Assembly (NCBI GenBank): GCA_003170115.1
Contig: PMZS01000098.1
Span: 1-17,194, forward strand
Direction: 5' to 3'
Length of the DNA stretch: 17,194 nucleotides
Source: Spirochaetaceae bacterium
GTDB taxonomy: Bacteria > Spirochaetota > Spirochaetia > SZUA-6 > Fen-1364
Positions 6,759 through 13,764 of the stretch are shown here, one piece after another. Position numbers and translations under genes: made by a program. Under the pieces are notes generated by a model. The model worked only from the letters and a program-made list of their open reading frames with translations. It was not told the origin of the DNA and did not search any database. Each line of letters starts with the position of its first letter. The stretch's first letter is position 1.

Positions 6759-7559
6759 TCACCTACCCTGCGGCCATGATCGGAGTCCTCCGGCATGTCC
6801 GGCGGGTGGCGCGGAGCTGAAGACGCCCTCCTTCTCGAGTGCCGCCTGAGCCTGGCCGGCCCAATTCTTCTGCGACCGGGGATTCGCGGGACTTGGATGG
6901 GTGATGGACATGACCTTCGTTTCCGCCCGCGGGGAGTTCTGTAGAACCGCCCGGACGCGCTTCTCGGCGAACACTCCGACTCCGACGATCCACTCGGGGC
7001 GCAGGACATCGATCACGACCGAGAGGAATCCGTCACAGAGAGGAAAAAGGAGTGCCTGGTCCTGACGGCTGAGACGGTCAGGAGTGACATTCCTCCCCGC
7101 GTCATCGAGAAACATCAAGGGGCAGTAGTTGGAGACGAAAATTTCACGCGCAAACCTCTCGGCCAGGCCGAAAGTTTCTCGAAAGAAACCCCAGAGACGT
7201 CTCCCGCTCACTTCGCTGCGGGTGCATTCGAATCCCCGAACGGGAACACGGGGATGCGGGTCCTCGGGAGTGCCCACCGCGCCGGATATCCGCAACCAGT
7301 CCCTCACGGCGGCTACTTCGCCGAACGGGACTCCGGTCTGCGCCATGCCCCAGGGACCCGGGTTCATGCCCACGAAGACGACCCGCTTCAGCGAGTCCGC
7401 GTACCTTTCGAGATACGATTCGTGCGGCGCGCGAGCGTAGACCAGGGGATTGTAGAGGTATCGAACAGGCGGCCCGAACCGGAGCCTTCCGGCATCGCGC
7501 GCAAGAGCCCGCGCGGCGGTGACAAGCCGGCGAGATGGTGCGCCTCTGCGGACTACCAC
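6759..7559 (-). CDS. SMUG1-type single-strand-selective uracil-DNA glycosylase
   Basis: This 266-residue base-excision repair enzyme removes uracil and oxidised pyrimidines such as 5-hydroxymethyluracil. It is a full-length SMUG1 homologue: VRYLYNPLVYARAPHESYL (32-50), active-site motif GMNPGPWGMAQTGVPFG (64-80) with catalytic N66, GFECTRSEVSGRRLWG (109-124), NYCPLMFL (144-151), and the second active-site motif HPSPANP (221-227) with H221. Residues 247-266 form a tail beyond the domain. SMUG1 is best known from animals, with a scattered bacterial branch that includes Geobacter. The start is GTG at 7559, overlapping the end of the upstream lipoprotein gene by 7 bp; no good Shine-Dalgarno sequence or internal start exists before the conserved region, so expression probably depends on read-through and coupling from that gene. 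Confidence 0.92.
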   Translation of the reverse strand: MVVRRGAPSRRLVTAARALARDAGRLRFGPPVRYLYNPLVYARAPHESYLERYADSLKRVVFVGMNPGPWGMAQTGVPFGEVAAVRDWLRISGAVGTPEDPHPRVPVRGFECTRSEVSGRRLWGFFRETFGLAERFAREIFVSNYCPLMFLDDAGRNVTPDRLSRQDQALLFPLCDGFLSVVIDVLRPEWIVGVGVFAEKRVRAVLQNSPRAETKVMSITHPSPANPRSQKNWAGQAQAALEKEGVFSSAPPAGHAGGLRSWPQGR

Positions 7560-8410
7560 TGACCCGGGGGCTTCATCGCAAGCAGGACCGCTTCCGGTGG
7601 GTCCGGATCCGGCGGAGCGCCTGCCACCTCGAAGTGGCGCCGCACGCGGAGGATATCGCCGAAGCTGTCCCAGAGGTCTCCGGACGTCCAGTGCGGAGGG
7701 TTGTTCCGTCGGCTGATGCCCGAGTTCATGGCAAGCGCATTGTTGATGATCCGGCCCTGGGGATCGTAGTAGTCACGTGGATGGAGCAGGTTCATGGCTT
7801 CGATGGTGACGCCCTTGATGATGTGCTCATGGACGTAGTGGATCGTGCCATCCTGGTCCACCGACAGTACGATTCCCGCGTGCGTTCTCGGATCGTCGTT
7901 GAGATTACCGTCACCATTGGCGTCCCACGTGTTGTCCCAGAAGATGATGTCGCCGGGGCGCGGGTACAGGTCCTGGTGGATGGTGTTCAACGCTTTGAGG
8001 CTCTGGTAGAGCCTGTTCACACCGTCACCGCTGTAGCGGTGGAAGTCCCGCTGCACGTCGACGTTCATGCCATAGAAAATGGCGCTTACCGTGCCAATGC
8101 AGTCCAGGACGAACGTCCGTCCGTTGACTATCACGATCGACTCCGGTGCTCTCCCGATCAGGGTCCGGGCCGAGGCGAGCACCGCCTTCTCGTCAGCGCT
8201 CAACGGCTGGGCCCTTGCCTCAGAGGCGCGATAGGCGGCTTCGCCCTCCGGGTGCTGCGGCGGCGTGGATTCCCAGGAGGATTCCCAGGAAGGATCATCC
8301 GAGAACATGCCAAAAACCGTCGCACAGCCTGAGAGCGCAACCGCGAAGACGCAGATGACGATGCCGATCGCTGTTCGCGGGCGCGACGCGTATTTCAAGG
8401 TGAAGACCAT
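7553..8410 (-). CDS. NlpC/P60-like cysteine peptidase lipoprotein
   Basis: This 285-residue predicted lipoprotein has a short basic start, a hydrophobic segment (about 14-27) and lipobox LSGC with C29 as the lipidated residue. Residues 30-70 are a polar linker. A papain-like core follows, with FVLDCIGTVSAIFYGM placing the presumed catalytic cysteine at 104, RPGDIIFWDN (151-160) and THAGIV with the likely histidine at 177. The insert DANGDGNLNDDP (163-174) resembles an EF-hand calcium loop. The layout suggests an envelope peptidase acting on peptidoglycan, but the substrate is not shown. The gene has a strong promoter and an ATG start, and its 3' end overlaps the SMUG1 gene by 7 bp. NlpC/P60 and CHAP are both possible family names. 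Confidence 0.8.
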   Translation of the reverse strand: MVFTLKYASRPRTAIGIVICVFAVALSGCATVFGMFSDDPSWESSWESTPPQHPEGEAAYRASEARAQPLSADEKAVLASARTLIGRAPESIVIVNGRTFVLDCIGTVSAIFYGMNVDVQRDFHRYSGDGVNRLYQSLKALNTIHQDLYPRPGDIIFWDNTWDANGDGNLNDDPRTHAGIVLSVDQDGTIHYVHEHIIKGVTIEAMNLLHPRDYYDPQGRIINNALAMNSGISRRNNPPHWTSGDLWDSFGDILRVRRHFEVAGAPPDPDPPEAVLLAMKPPGQW

Positions 8411-8421
8411 CTCACTTCAAT

Positions 8422-8450
8422 AGTATAGTGACCGGAGGATGTTTTCTCAA
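8422..8450 (-). promoter_or_regulatory. Strong sigma70-like promoter of the lipoprotein-SMUG1 transcript
   Basis: TTGAGA (8450-8445) and TATACT (8427-8422) are separated by exactly 17 bp. The -10 box ends 11 bp before the ATG at 8410, leaving a leader of only a few bases that contains GAAGTGAG. This is among the best promoter matches in the window. Confidence 0.6.
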
Positions 8451-8489
8451 TTCGGCTCCTCCGCTATGCTGCTGAACGATGACCGCGCC

Positions 8490-9077
8490 ATGATCCTCGT
8501 GTTGAAGCTCATCCTGCCCCCCCCTCCTCATCGCCGCCGCAACTCTCGCCGGCCGCAAATGGGGCCCCGCGTTTGCCGCGGGCTCCGCGGTCGGCGTATT
8601 GGGCGGGCTGGCGTCGCTCAGCGTGTTCTGCATTCTCTACGCTCTTTCAGCGGAAAAGACCTCGTGGCCGCTCAGCTCAGCGCTGGCACTCGCCGGGTTC
8701 ATCGCAGCCGCTTCGATCTGGAGATTCGCTTCCCTCCCCCTCTGGCCGATATTCGCCCTCATCGTGGCCGTCATTTCCGTCGTTGCGATACTCATGCCGC
8801 GTCGCGAGGCACGGGCCGGCACCCTCGGGCCGCAATTGAGCTGGCACATTTCGCCCTTCCCTGTCTTTGGGCTTGTCCTTGCCGCCTTTGCACACAAGGG
8901 CGAGGGCTCGAGCGCAGCGGCGCGCCTCCTGAGGGGGGCATTGGCTCCTTCGGGTTTGCCTCGTTTTTACTCGTCGTGGGGCTGCTCGTGACTCTGCTGC
9001 CTGTCGGCTGGATATATCTGCCGGCTTCCGCGGCCGCAGTGGGCGTGAACAGCGTCTCGCTGCGCGCGGCGCGTTGA
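8490..9077 (+). pseudogene. Polytopic membrane protein gene with two compensating frameshifts
   Basis: Read straight through, no frame covers this region. With one shift at a run of eight C (8517-8524) and a return shift near a run of six G (8933-8938), a continuous hydrophobic protein appears: MILVLKL, LLIAAATLAGRKWGP, then 8525-8935 in the second frame (FAAGSAVGVLGGLASLSVF, several membrane helices, MPRREARAGTLG, SPFPVFGLVLAAFAHKGEG), then IGSFGFASFLLVVGLLV to the stop at 9077. The motifs recall an uncharacterised bacterial membrane family of about 250 residues. Compared with my memory of it, spans after GRKWGP and after REARAGTLG appear to be missing. It could be a relic, an assembly error at homopolymers, or a slippage-switched gene. 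The start is uncertain; ATG 8466 and 8439 are in frame. Confidence 0.65.
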
Positions 9078-9096
9078 GCGCGCGCAGCGCCATGTC

Positions 9097-9246
9097 TCAG
9101 GCGAAATCCGGATTTGGATGCTCCCCCACCGCATCCACAATCGCCCTGAAGTTCGCCGGGGGGATGTGGACCAAGAGTCCCGACAGGTCTGGGGCTGGCG
9201 CGTGAGGAACGCGAAGCTGTACGACAGGCCAATCTCGGCGTTAAGG
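9097..9246 (-). pseudogene. Possible 3' relic of an unrecognised gene
   Basis: On the minus strand, a stretch with very GC-rich third codon positions encodes AEIGLSYSFAFLTRQPQT. After one frame change near 9190 it continues DLSGLLVHIPPANFRAIVDA and VGEHPNPDFA to a stop at 9099-9097. Both pieces have the codon bias of coding DNA here, but neither is a complete gene and I recognise no family. The surrounding 9078-9365 holds no other gene. Confidence 0.25.
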
Positions 9247-9319
9247 GGCGGCTCGGCTTGTGGCGATTCGAAGGGAGGAGACGCAAGCATTGCGGCCCCC
9301 ATGGACGAGCCGCCTTTTT
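9247..9319 (+). terminator. Nested stem-loop followed by a T-tract, terminator-like or small structured RNA
   Basis: GGCGGCTCG (9247-9255) pairs perfectly with CGAGCCGCC (9306-9314), followed at once by TTTTT. Directly inside, GCTTGTG (9256-9262) pairs with CGCAAGC (9282-9288) with one G-T wobble. The helices could stack, leaving a 19-nt loop and a 17-nt bulge. It is large for a plain intrinsic terminator, so a small RNA ending here is an alternative. Confidence 0.3.
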
Positions 9320-9365
9320 GATTTCAAATAAGCCGAGACAGATTTACGTTCCCGATCTCAGGCAA

Positions 9366-9705
9366 TCATTCGGGCATTTGCATATATTTTGCAATTTCAA
9401 TCTTTCCCTTTTCGTTGGGAATCAATTCCATGTACGGACCATTGCCTCGTAGTGAGGCTTTGACATAGTACGCATGGCCAGCAACAGCTTCCAATTCAAG
9501 TGATAGGAAAGACGATAATTCTCTAATTTGGCCATACCCTCTGATGGGTCTTCTCTATGCACAAAGCAGCCATCCCGCGACATCAGCCTGCACTCACCCC
9601 GAAGATCGAATAAGACCGCCCGAGAGAAAGGCAGCTTTCCTTCTGGTGTTTCGCGGCCTTGCACGCATGAAAAGGCTGCCCTCTGCGCGTGGAGCCGCGC
9701 GCGAT
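9366..9705 (-). pseudogene. Frameshifted hypothetical gene of lower GC
   Basis: Two overlapping frames join into one plausible protein. The first reads GKLPFSRAVLFDLRGECRLM and SRDGCFVHREDPSEG. After a one-base shift near 9535-9542 (a GGG/CCC run) the second continues YGQIRELSSFLSLELEAVAG, HAYYVKASLRGNGPYMELIP and NEKGKIEIAKYMQMPE to a TGA at 9368-9366. The second half uses many A/T-ending codons, unlike the high-GC genes on either side, which suggests transfer. The 5' limit is not clear; no convincing start or Shine-Dalgarno sequence is visible. I recognise no family. The order is a degraded acquired gene first, a sequencing error second. Confidence 0.45.
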
Positions 9706-9861
9706 CCCGCGCTCCGAGGGCGGCAAGACACGGCGCGTGGTTGACAAGAGACGGATCTGAGTCCTCACCTGTCGAAGAAGGCTTGCGCGACGATGGACTT
9801 TTCACGATTATATCAATGGTATCATCGGACGGGTATTATCGAACGACAAGGAGCCCCGAAT

Positions 9862-10665
9862 ATGCCGGAGAAGGATTACTATGCCTCCATCGCCGATTCG
9901 AGCAAGCCGAATGCCGGACGGATCTACGATTTTCTCCTGGGCGGGAACCACAACTTCGAGGTCGACAGGCTGGCGGCACAGCAAGTCCTCCAGCTTGCGC
10001 CCTTCCTGCCGAAGCTTCTGAAAGTAATACGGTGGTTTCTCGGCGAATCGGTGCGAAGGCTGGCGGCATCCGGGTTCACTCAATTCATCGATTTCGCATC
10101 CGGGCTGCCGACGATCGATCACATCCACCAGGTCTCGCCTGCGGGCACGAAGGTGATCTATTCCGACATCGATCCCGTAACAGTCGCCTATGGCCAGGAA
10201 ATACTGAAGGACAACGGCGATGCCCGTTATGTCGTCTGCAATGCGGGCAAGCCCGAGGACCTGCTGAACGCGCCTGTCGTCTCACAGCTTCTGGGGAACA
10301 GCCGCAGGGTTGCGATCGGATTCAATGGGATCGCGTGGTTCGTGAGCGACGACCAGGTCAGCCACGCGATGAAGGTCCTCTACGAATGGGCGGAGAAAGG
10401 CTCCTGTCTCTTCCTCTCCGACTCCGGTTTCGAGGGCGACCACGTGTCACCCGCACTGCAGGGGACCAAGGATATCTATGAAAAAATCGGCTCACCCATG
10501 ACATTCCGAAGCCTGAATACCCTCAAGGAATTGATACGACCCTGGAAGGTCAAAGAGCCCGGGTTCCTGCCTCTCGAGGAGTGGTTCGGCATGAAGGCAG
10601 TGGTTGCCGAGGAAACCCAGAGGGCCAGCGCAACAACCTTCCAAGGCGCCATACTCGAGAAATGA
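9862..10665 (+). CDS. SAM-dependent methyltransferase, DUF574 (S-adenosyl methyltransferase) family
   Basis: This 267-residue protein resembles PF04672, a family most abundant in actinobacteria. Family features are PNAGRIYDFLLGGNHNFEVDR (near residues 15-35), AAQQVLQLAPFLPKLL, the SAM-binding strand and loop FIDFASGLPT (usually D-I-G-T-G-L-P-T), YSDIDPVTVAYGQE with the acidic ribose-binding position, and IGFNGIAWFVSDDQ. The methyl acceptor of this family is unknown to me. The start is ATG 9862 with AAGGAG 8 bp upstream; the longer frame from 9793 lacks such a site. A TATTAT sequence at 9834-9839 could be a -10 box. The stop overlaps the next start as ATGA, so the protein is made together with the sensor kinase and may modify something in that pathway (inference). 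Confidence 0.88.
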   Translation: MPEKDYYASIADSSKPNAGRIYDFLLGGNHNFEVDRLAAQQVLQLAPFLPKLLKVIRWFLGESVRRLAASGFTQFIDFASGLPTIDHIHQVSPAGTKVIYSDIDPVTVAYGQEILKDNGDARYVVCNAGKPEDLLNAPVVSQLLGNSRRVAIGFNGIAWFVSDDQVSHAMKVLYEWAEKGSCLFLSDSGFEGDHVSPALQGTKDIYEKIGSPMTFRSLNTLKELIRPWKVKEPGFLPLEEWFGMKAVVAEETQRASATTFQGAILEK

Positions 10666-12626
10666 GCCGGGTCTCCGATCGGTTCAGGGAGAAGGAACAG
10701 GAGCTTGCCGATGCTCTGAAAGCGCGCCTGCGCGAGGCGGTGTTCGAAAACCGCTACTCCCTGCACCCCCGACGACTCGCGGAGCTCGGGACGGAAAATG
10801 CCGGTATCTTTCTCAATTTTCTGGAAGCGCCTGACCGGACGGACGCCCTCGCGTACGGTCAGAAGCTCGCGCGCGAAGGCATCGGGGAGAAAACCATGCT
10901 CCTCGTCGCATCCGACATCCAGCGCTTCTGCCGCACGGAGCTCGGTTCTGACATCGAGCTGCTGAATCCGGCCCTCGATGCCGTCGACGCGTTTTCATCC
11001 CGCCTCCTGGACGGCTTCATGAAGGCGCGAGAGGCGCAGATCCTGACGGACCAGGAGCAATTGCGCCGCGCCCTTTCGGCCGCCCTGCAGAGCCAGGGCG
11101 AAGAGCTCCTCATCAAGAACCACGCGATCAACACCTCGATCAACGGAATCATGCTCGCCGACCTCGACGGGAAGGTGACCTGGGTCAATGCATCCTTCCT
11201 CCAGATGTGGGGCTGCGCGTCCGCAGACGAGGTGATCGGCGCCGCGATCGGCGATTTCTGGGTAGGAGAGGAAGCGCGCGACATGGTGCGGGTCCTTCCC
11301 CGCACCGGCGGATGGCACGGTGAGCTTTCCGCACGGAGGAAAGACGGCACGGTGTTCAGCGTCGAGCTGTCCGCATCGCTCATCCGCAACGAGGAAGGCG
11401 GGGCAATCGGCCTCATGACGTCCATCGTCGACATCACCGAAGGCAAGCGCCTTCAAGCGCAGATCCTCCAGGCCCAGAAGATGGACGCCATGGGCCAGCT
11501 CGCGGGGGGGATCGCGCACGATTTCAACAACCTCCTCACGGCGATCAGCGGATACCTGCAACTCCTCCTCATCAATGCCCCGCGGGGCACCCAGATCCAC
11601 CAGGACCTCATGCAGATCAAGTCCGCGGTGGACCGTGGCACCGGTCTGACGCAGCAGCTTCGGTTTTTCACACGGCAGGCCACCGGCATGAGTCAGATCG
11701 TCCGGCTGAACGAGATCGCCCTGGAAACGTACGCGATCCTCCATCGCACCTTCCCGCCGGAAATCATCATCGAGCTCTCTCTCGCCCCGTCCGCGTGGAC
11801 GATTGAAGCGGACCCGAACCAGATGAGCCAGATCCTCGTCAACCTCTGCGTGAATGCCCGCGACGCGATGATGGGAAAGACGGATCGCAGCCCCGGAGGG
11901 ACTCTCAGGATCGCGACAACGAACGTCGAGCTCTCGGGCGAACAGGCGGGGAGGTACGTCAACGCGCGGCCCGGTCGATACGTCGCCCTGAGGGTCAGCG
12001 ACACGGGGACGGGAATGCCCCCCGAGCTCCTCGAACGCATGTTCATCCCCTTCGTCACCACGAAGGGTGAGCGCAGCGGCACCGGCCTGGGGCTTGCCGT
12101 CGTCTACGGCATCGTGGCAAATCATCACGGCTTCATCGACGTCAAGAGCGTGGTCGGTGAGGGTACGGCATTCGAGATTTTCCTGCCTCGGACGGAGCGC
12201 AAGGACGTCGAAAAACCCGGACGGACCGCGCCGTCGACGCTGCCGCGCGGCCGGGGAAGGATCCTTGTTGTCGACGATGAGCCGCAGGTGCGCGGGGTGA
12301 TCTCCCGGATCCTGACGGCGTGCGGGTACACGGTGATCCTGGCCGAGAACGGCCAGGAGGCGCTCTCCCGGTTCTCGGAAAGCGGCGGGATCGACCTTGT
12401 GCTGCTCGACATGATCATGCCTGACATGGGAGGCAGGGAATGCCTTGCGCGGCTTCGCAAAGCGGACCCGAATGCCCGTGTCCTGATTGCCACGGGCTAC
12501 ACGAGCGACGGTTCGGCCCAGGAGCTGTTGCGCGAGGGGGCATTGGCGATCATTGAAAAGCCGCTCGACCTGACGGCGCTCGCCGAGAAGATCGGCGGCA
12601 TTCTCGGTGGCGCGGGCGCCTGTTGA
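10662..12626 (+). CDS. Hybrid sensor histidine kinase (RsbRD-like N-terminus, PAS, HisKA, HATPase, receiver)
   Basis: This 654-residue cytoplasmic hybrid kinase has no membrane segment. Residues 1-120 form an all-helical domain resembling RsbRD-type N-terminal sensors (FRENRY-like YSLHPRRLAELG, then IFLNFL). A coiled linker (122-150) and a PAS domain (about 155-260; NGIMLADLDGKVTWVN, KDGTVFSVELS, SIVDITE) follow. In HisKA, AGGIAHDFNNLL gives phospho-acceptor H286. The ATPase has the N box with N394/N398, G1 SDTGTGMP (D447) and G2 GTGLGL (473-478). A C-terminal receiver (534-650) has acidic pair D538/D539, phospho-acceptor D583 (LLDMIMPDMGG), T611 and K633. No output domain is present, so phosphate may pass to an unlinked partner. 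The ATG overlaps the methyltransferase stop. Confidence 0.93.
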   Translation: MSRVSDRFREKEQELADALKARLREAVFENRYSLHPRRLAELGTENAGIFLNFLEAPDRTDALAYGQKLAREGIGEKTMLLVASDIQRFCRTELGSDIELLNPALDAVDAFSSRLLDGFMKAREAQILTDQEQLRRALSAALQSQGEELLIKNHAINTSINGIMLADLDGKVTWVNASFLQMWGCASADEVIGAAIGDFWVGEEARDMVRVLPRTGGWHGELSARRKDGTVFSVELSASLIRNEEGGAIGLMTSIVDITEGKRLQAQILQAQKMDAMGQLAGGIAHDFNNLLTAISGYLQLLLINAPRGTQIHQDLMQIKSAVDRGTGLTQQLRFFTRQATGMSQIVRLNEIALETYAILHRTFPPEIIIELSLAPSAWTIEADPNQMSQILVNLCVNARDAMMGKTDRSPGGTLRIATTNVELSGEQAGRYVNARPGRYVALRVSDTGTGMPPELLERMFIPFVTTKGERSGTGLGLAVVYGIVANHHGFIDVKSVVGEGTAFEIFLPRTERKDVEKPGRTAPSTLPRGRGRILVVDDEPQVRGVISRILTACGYTVILAENGQEALSRFSESGGIDLVLLDMIMPDMGGRECLARLRKADPNARVLIATGYTSDGSAQELLREGALAIIEKPLDLTALAEKIGGILGGAGAC

Positions 12627-12647
12627 GGCGAGGCGGAGGAGCGACGC

Positions 12648-12947
12648 GTGATCGACAGGACGATCGCCGACGTGGCCGTGCGCGCCCCATTGTCCTGCGC
12701 ATGCTCCTGCCTGACGCGGGAGGATTCGCCGAGGCCATGCCGGGGAGGGTCATCCAGGGCCTGGAGCGGCGGGGACCATTCCTGCGCTTCGGCTTTATCG
12801 GCGACGCTGAGCTCATCGTCCATTGCATGCTCGCCGGCCGTCTTCAGATCGCTGAAAAGGGAGTGAAGCCGGTGCCCCATCTCTGTTTCTCGTTCACCTT
12901 CGACAACGGGGACGTGCTGCGCTATGGTGACGAGAACCGGATGGGCG
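12648..12947 (+). pseudogene. Formamidopyrimidine-DNA glycosylase (Fpg/MutM) fragment
   Basis: The sequence reads VIDRTIADVAVRAP, then, after a one-base shift near 12690 (a C run), IVLRMLLPDAGGFAEAMPGR, VIQGLERRGPFLRFGFIG, ELIVHCMLAGRLQIAEKG and LRYGDENRMGG. This matches the N-terminal beta-sandwich of Fpg (VERRGKYL, MTGRL, LRF-D-R-x-G in the family). The first 25 or so residues, including the catalytic Pro/Glu start, are missing, as are the helix-two-turn-helix and zinc-finger domains. GGAGGAG lies 6 bp before a GTG at 12648, but that cannot rescue catalysis. The fragment begins 21 bp after the kinase stop and ends where an IS91 transposase remnant begins, so it is an inactive relic. Confidence 0.65.
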
Positions 12948-12952
12948 GCGAA

Positions 12953-13298
12953 CAGCCTTTGGTCGTGTCGGAAAAAGACCCGAAGGGCTTTTGGAATGGA
13001 GAAGACGAACTGGCGGTGGGGAGATTGAGCAGGAGCTGCTCGTCGAGGTATTCGGCGAACAACAGAGTGCGTTTCTGCGAGCACGACCGGCAAAGGCGGT
13101 GCACTTGCCCGCCCTAGGGGTAGAAGCCTTTGCAGGAAAAAGGACGAAAGAACTCCAATCGGCATTCCGGATTGGTACACTGGATCCTGGCGATACCCTT
13201 GGTGTAGTCGCGCAGCTTTCGAATCTGTCCACCACGCGGGAGATACGTTCCAAACGGAACTTGCCGTACTCATGAGCATAAAGGACGTCGTAGGCATC
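12953..13298 (-). mobile_element. IS91-family transposase remnant
   Basis: Three minus-strand frames combine into the N-terminal part of a Y2/IS91-type transposase. First come YDAYDVLYAHEYGKF and LERISRVVDRFESC. Then, after a shift near 13220, GDYTKGIARIQCTNPECRL, EFFRPFSCKGFYP, a stop, and LCRSCSQKRTLLFAEYL. After another shift at the CCCC near 13014-13030 comes PHRQFVFSIPKALRVFFRHD. The C-x4-C, SCKGF and CxxCSQKR pattern is the transposase zinc-binding domain. The two shifts, the in-frame stop and loss of everything after FFRHDQRLF (including the catalytic tyrosines) make it dead. One end abuts the Fpg fragment and the other abuts the PAS fragment, so it marks the junction of a rearrangement. 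Confidence 0.8.
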
Positions 13299-13299
13299 G

Positions 13300-13764
13300 T
13301 ATTTCAAGAATATCGAAATCCGTTTCATCCGTGGCAGCAGGGGACATGCGAGGCTCTTCGGCCTGAGAGATGCGTCTGAGATGATCGGCAGGACCGACAT
13401 GGATTTCTTCTCCTATGAACATGCCCGGCAAGCTTATGAAGACGAGCAACGCATTATTCGCACCGGAGAGCCTCTTCTGGACGTGCTTAAGACCGCTACC
13501 CCGGGGGAGACCATCCGCGTTGCCCGGGAGCACGCCGGGGAGATTCACATGCTGATGACCGACTTGATAATGCCCGAGATGAATGGGCGCAATCTGGCCA
13601 GGAGGCTGCTGGCCCTTTCCCCTGATCGCAAGTACCTGTTCATGTCCGGCTATACGGCTGATGTCATCGCCAACCAGGGCATGCTGGAAGATGAGTTGAG
13701 CTTCATCCAGAAACCTTTCTCTGCGGAAGGCTTGTCGGAGAAGGTCCGCGAGACGTTGGGATAG
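13300..13764 (+). pseudogene. Collapsed hybrid sensor kinase: partial PAS domain joined to partial receiver domain
   Basis: In one open frame from 13300, YFKNIEIRFIRG and HARLFGLRDASEMIG are followed by RTDMDFFSYEHARQAYEDEQ and RIIRTGEPLL. This is the front half of a PAS domain. It then passes directly into TATPGETIRVAREHAGE, HMLMTDLIMPEMNG, YLFMSGYTADVIA and FIQKPF, the back two thirds of a receiver. Numbered from the only ATG (13381, 127 residues), D61, S89 and K111 are the receiver phosphorylation residues. The PAS C-terminus, the whole kinase core and the receiver's first strand with its acidic pair are missing. The likely origin is an in-frame internal deletion in a PAS-kinase-receiver gene. 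A short product could be made but should not fold as a normal receiver. Confidence 0.75.

Noticed and set aside
7535..8332. Long plus-strand frame opposite the lipoprotein and SMUG1 genes
   Set aside because: It is antisense to two strongly supported genes, is rich in V, R and D as expected of a shadow frame in high-GC DNA, and has no ribosome site.
10995..12128. Long minus-strand frame inside the histidine kinase gene
   Set aside because: It lies wholly opposite the conserved kinase domains and its composition (H, D, R, G, E rich) is that of an antisense shadow.
12945..12955. GAAC at the Fpg/transposase junction as an IS91 target site
   Set aside because: IS91 elements do favour GAAC or CAAG targets, but the transposase is cut in mid-gene here, so this is not an element end and the tetramer is expected by chance.
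12991..13275. Plus-strand frame that could continue the Fpg fragment into its second domain
   Set aside because: The apparent similarity is weak. The minus strand of the same DNA reads clearly as the IS91 transposase zinc-binding region, so the plus frame is a shadow.
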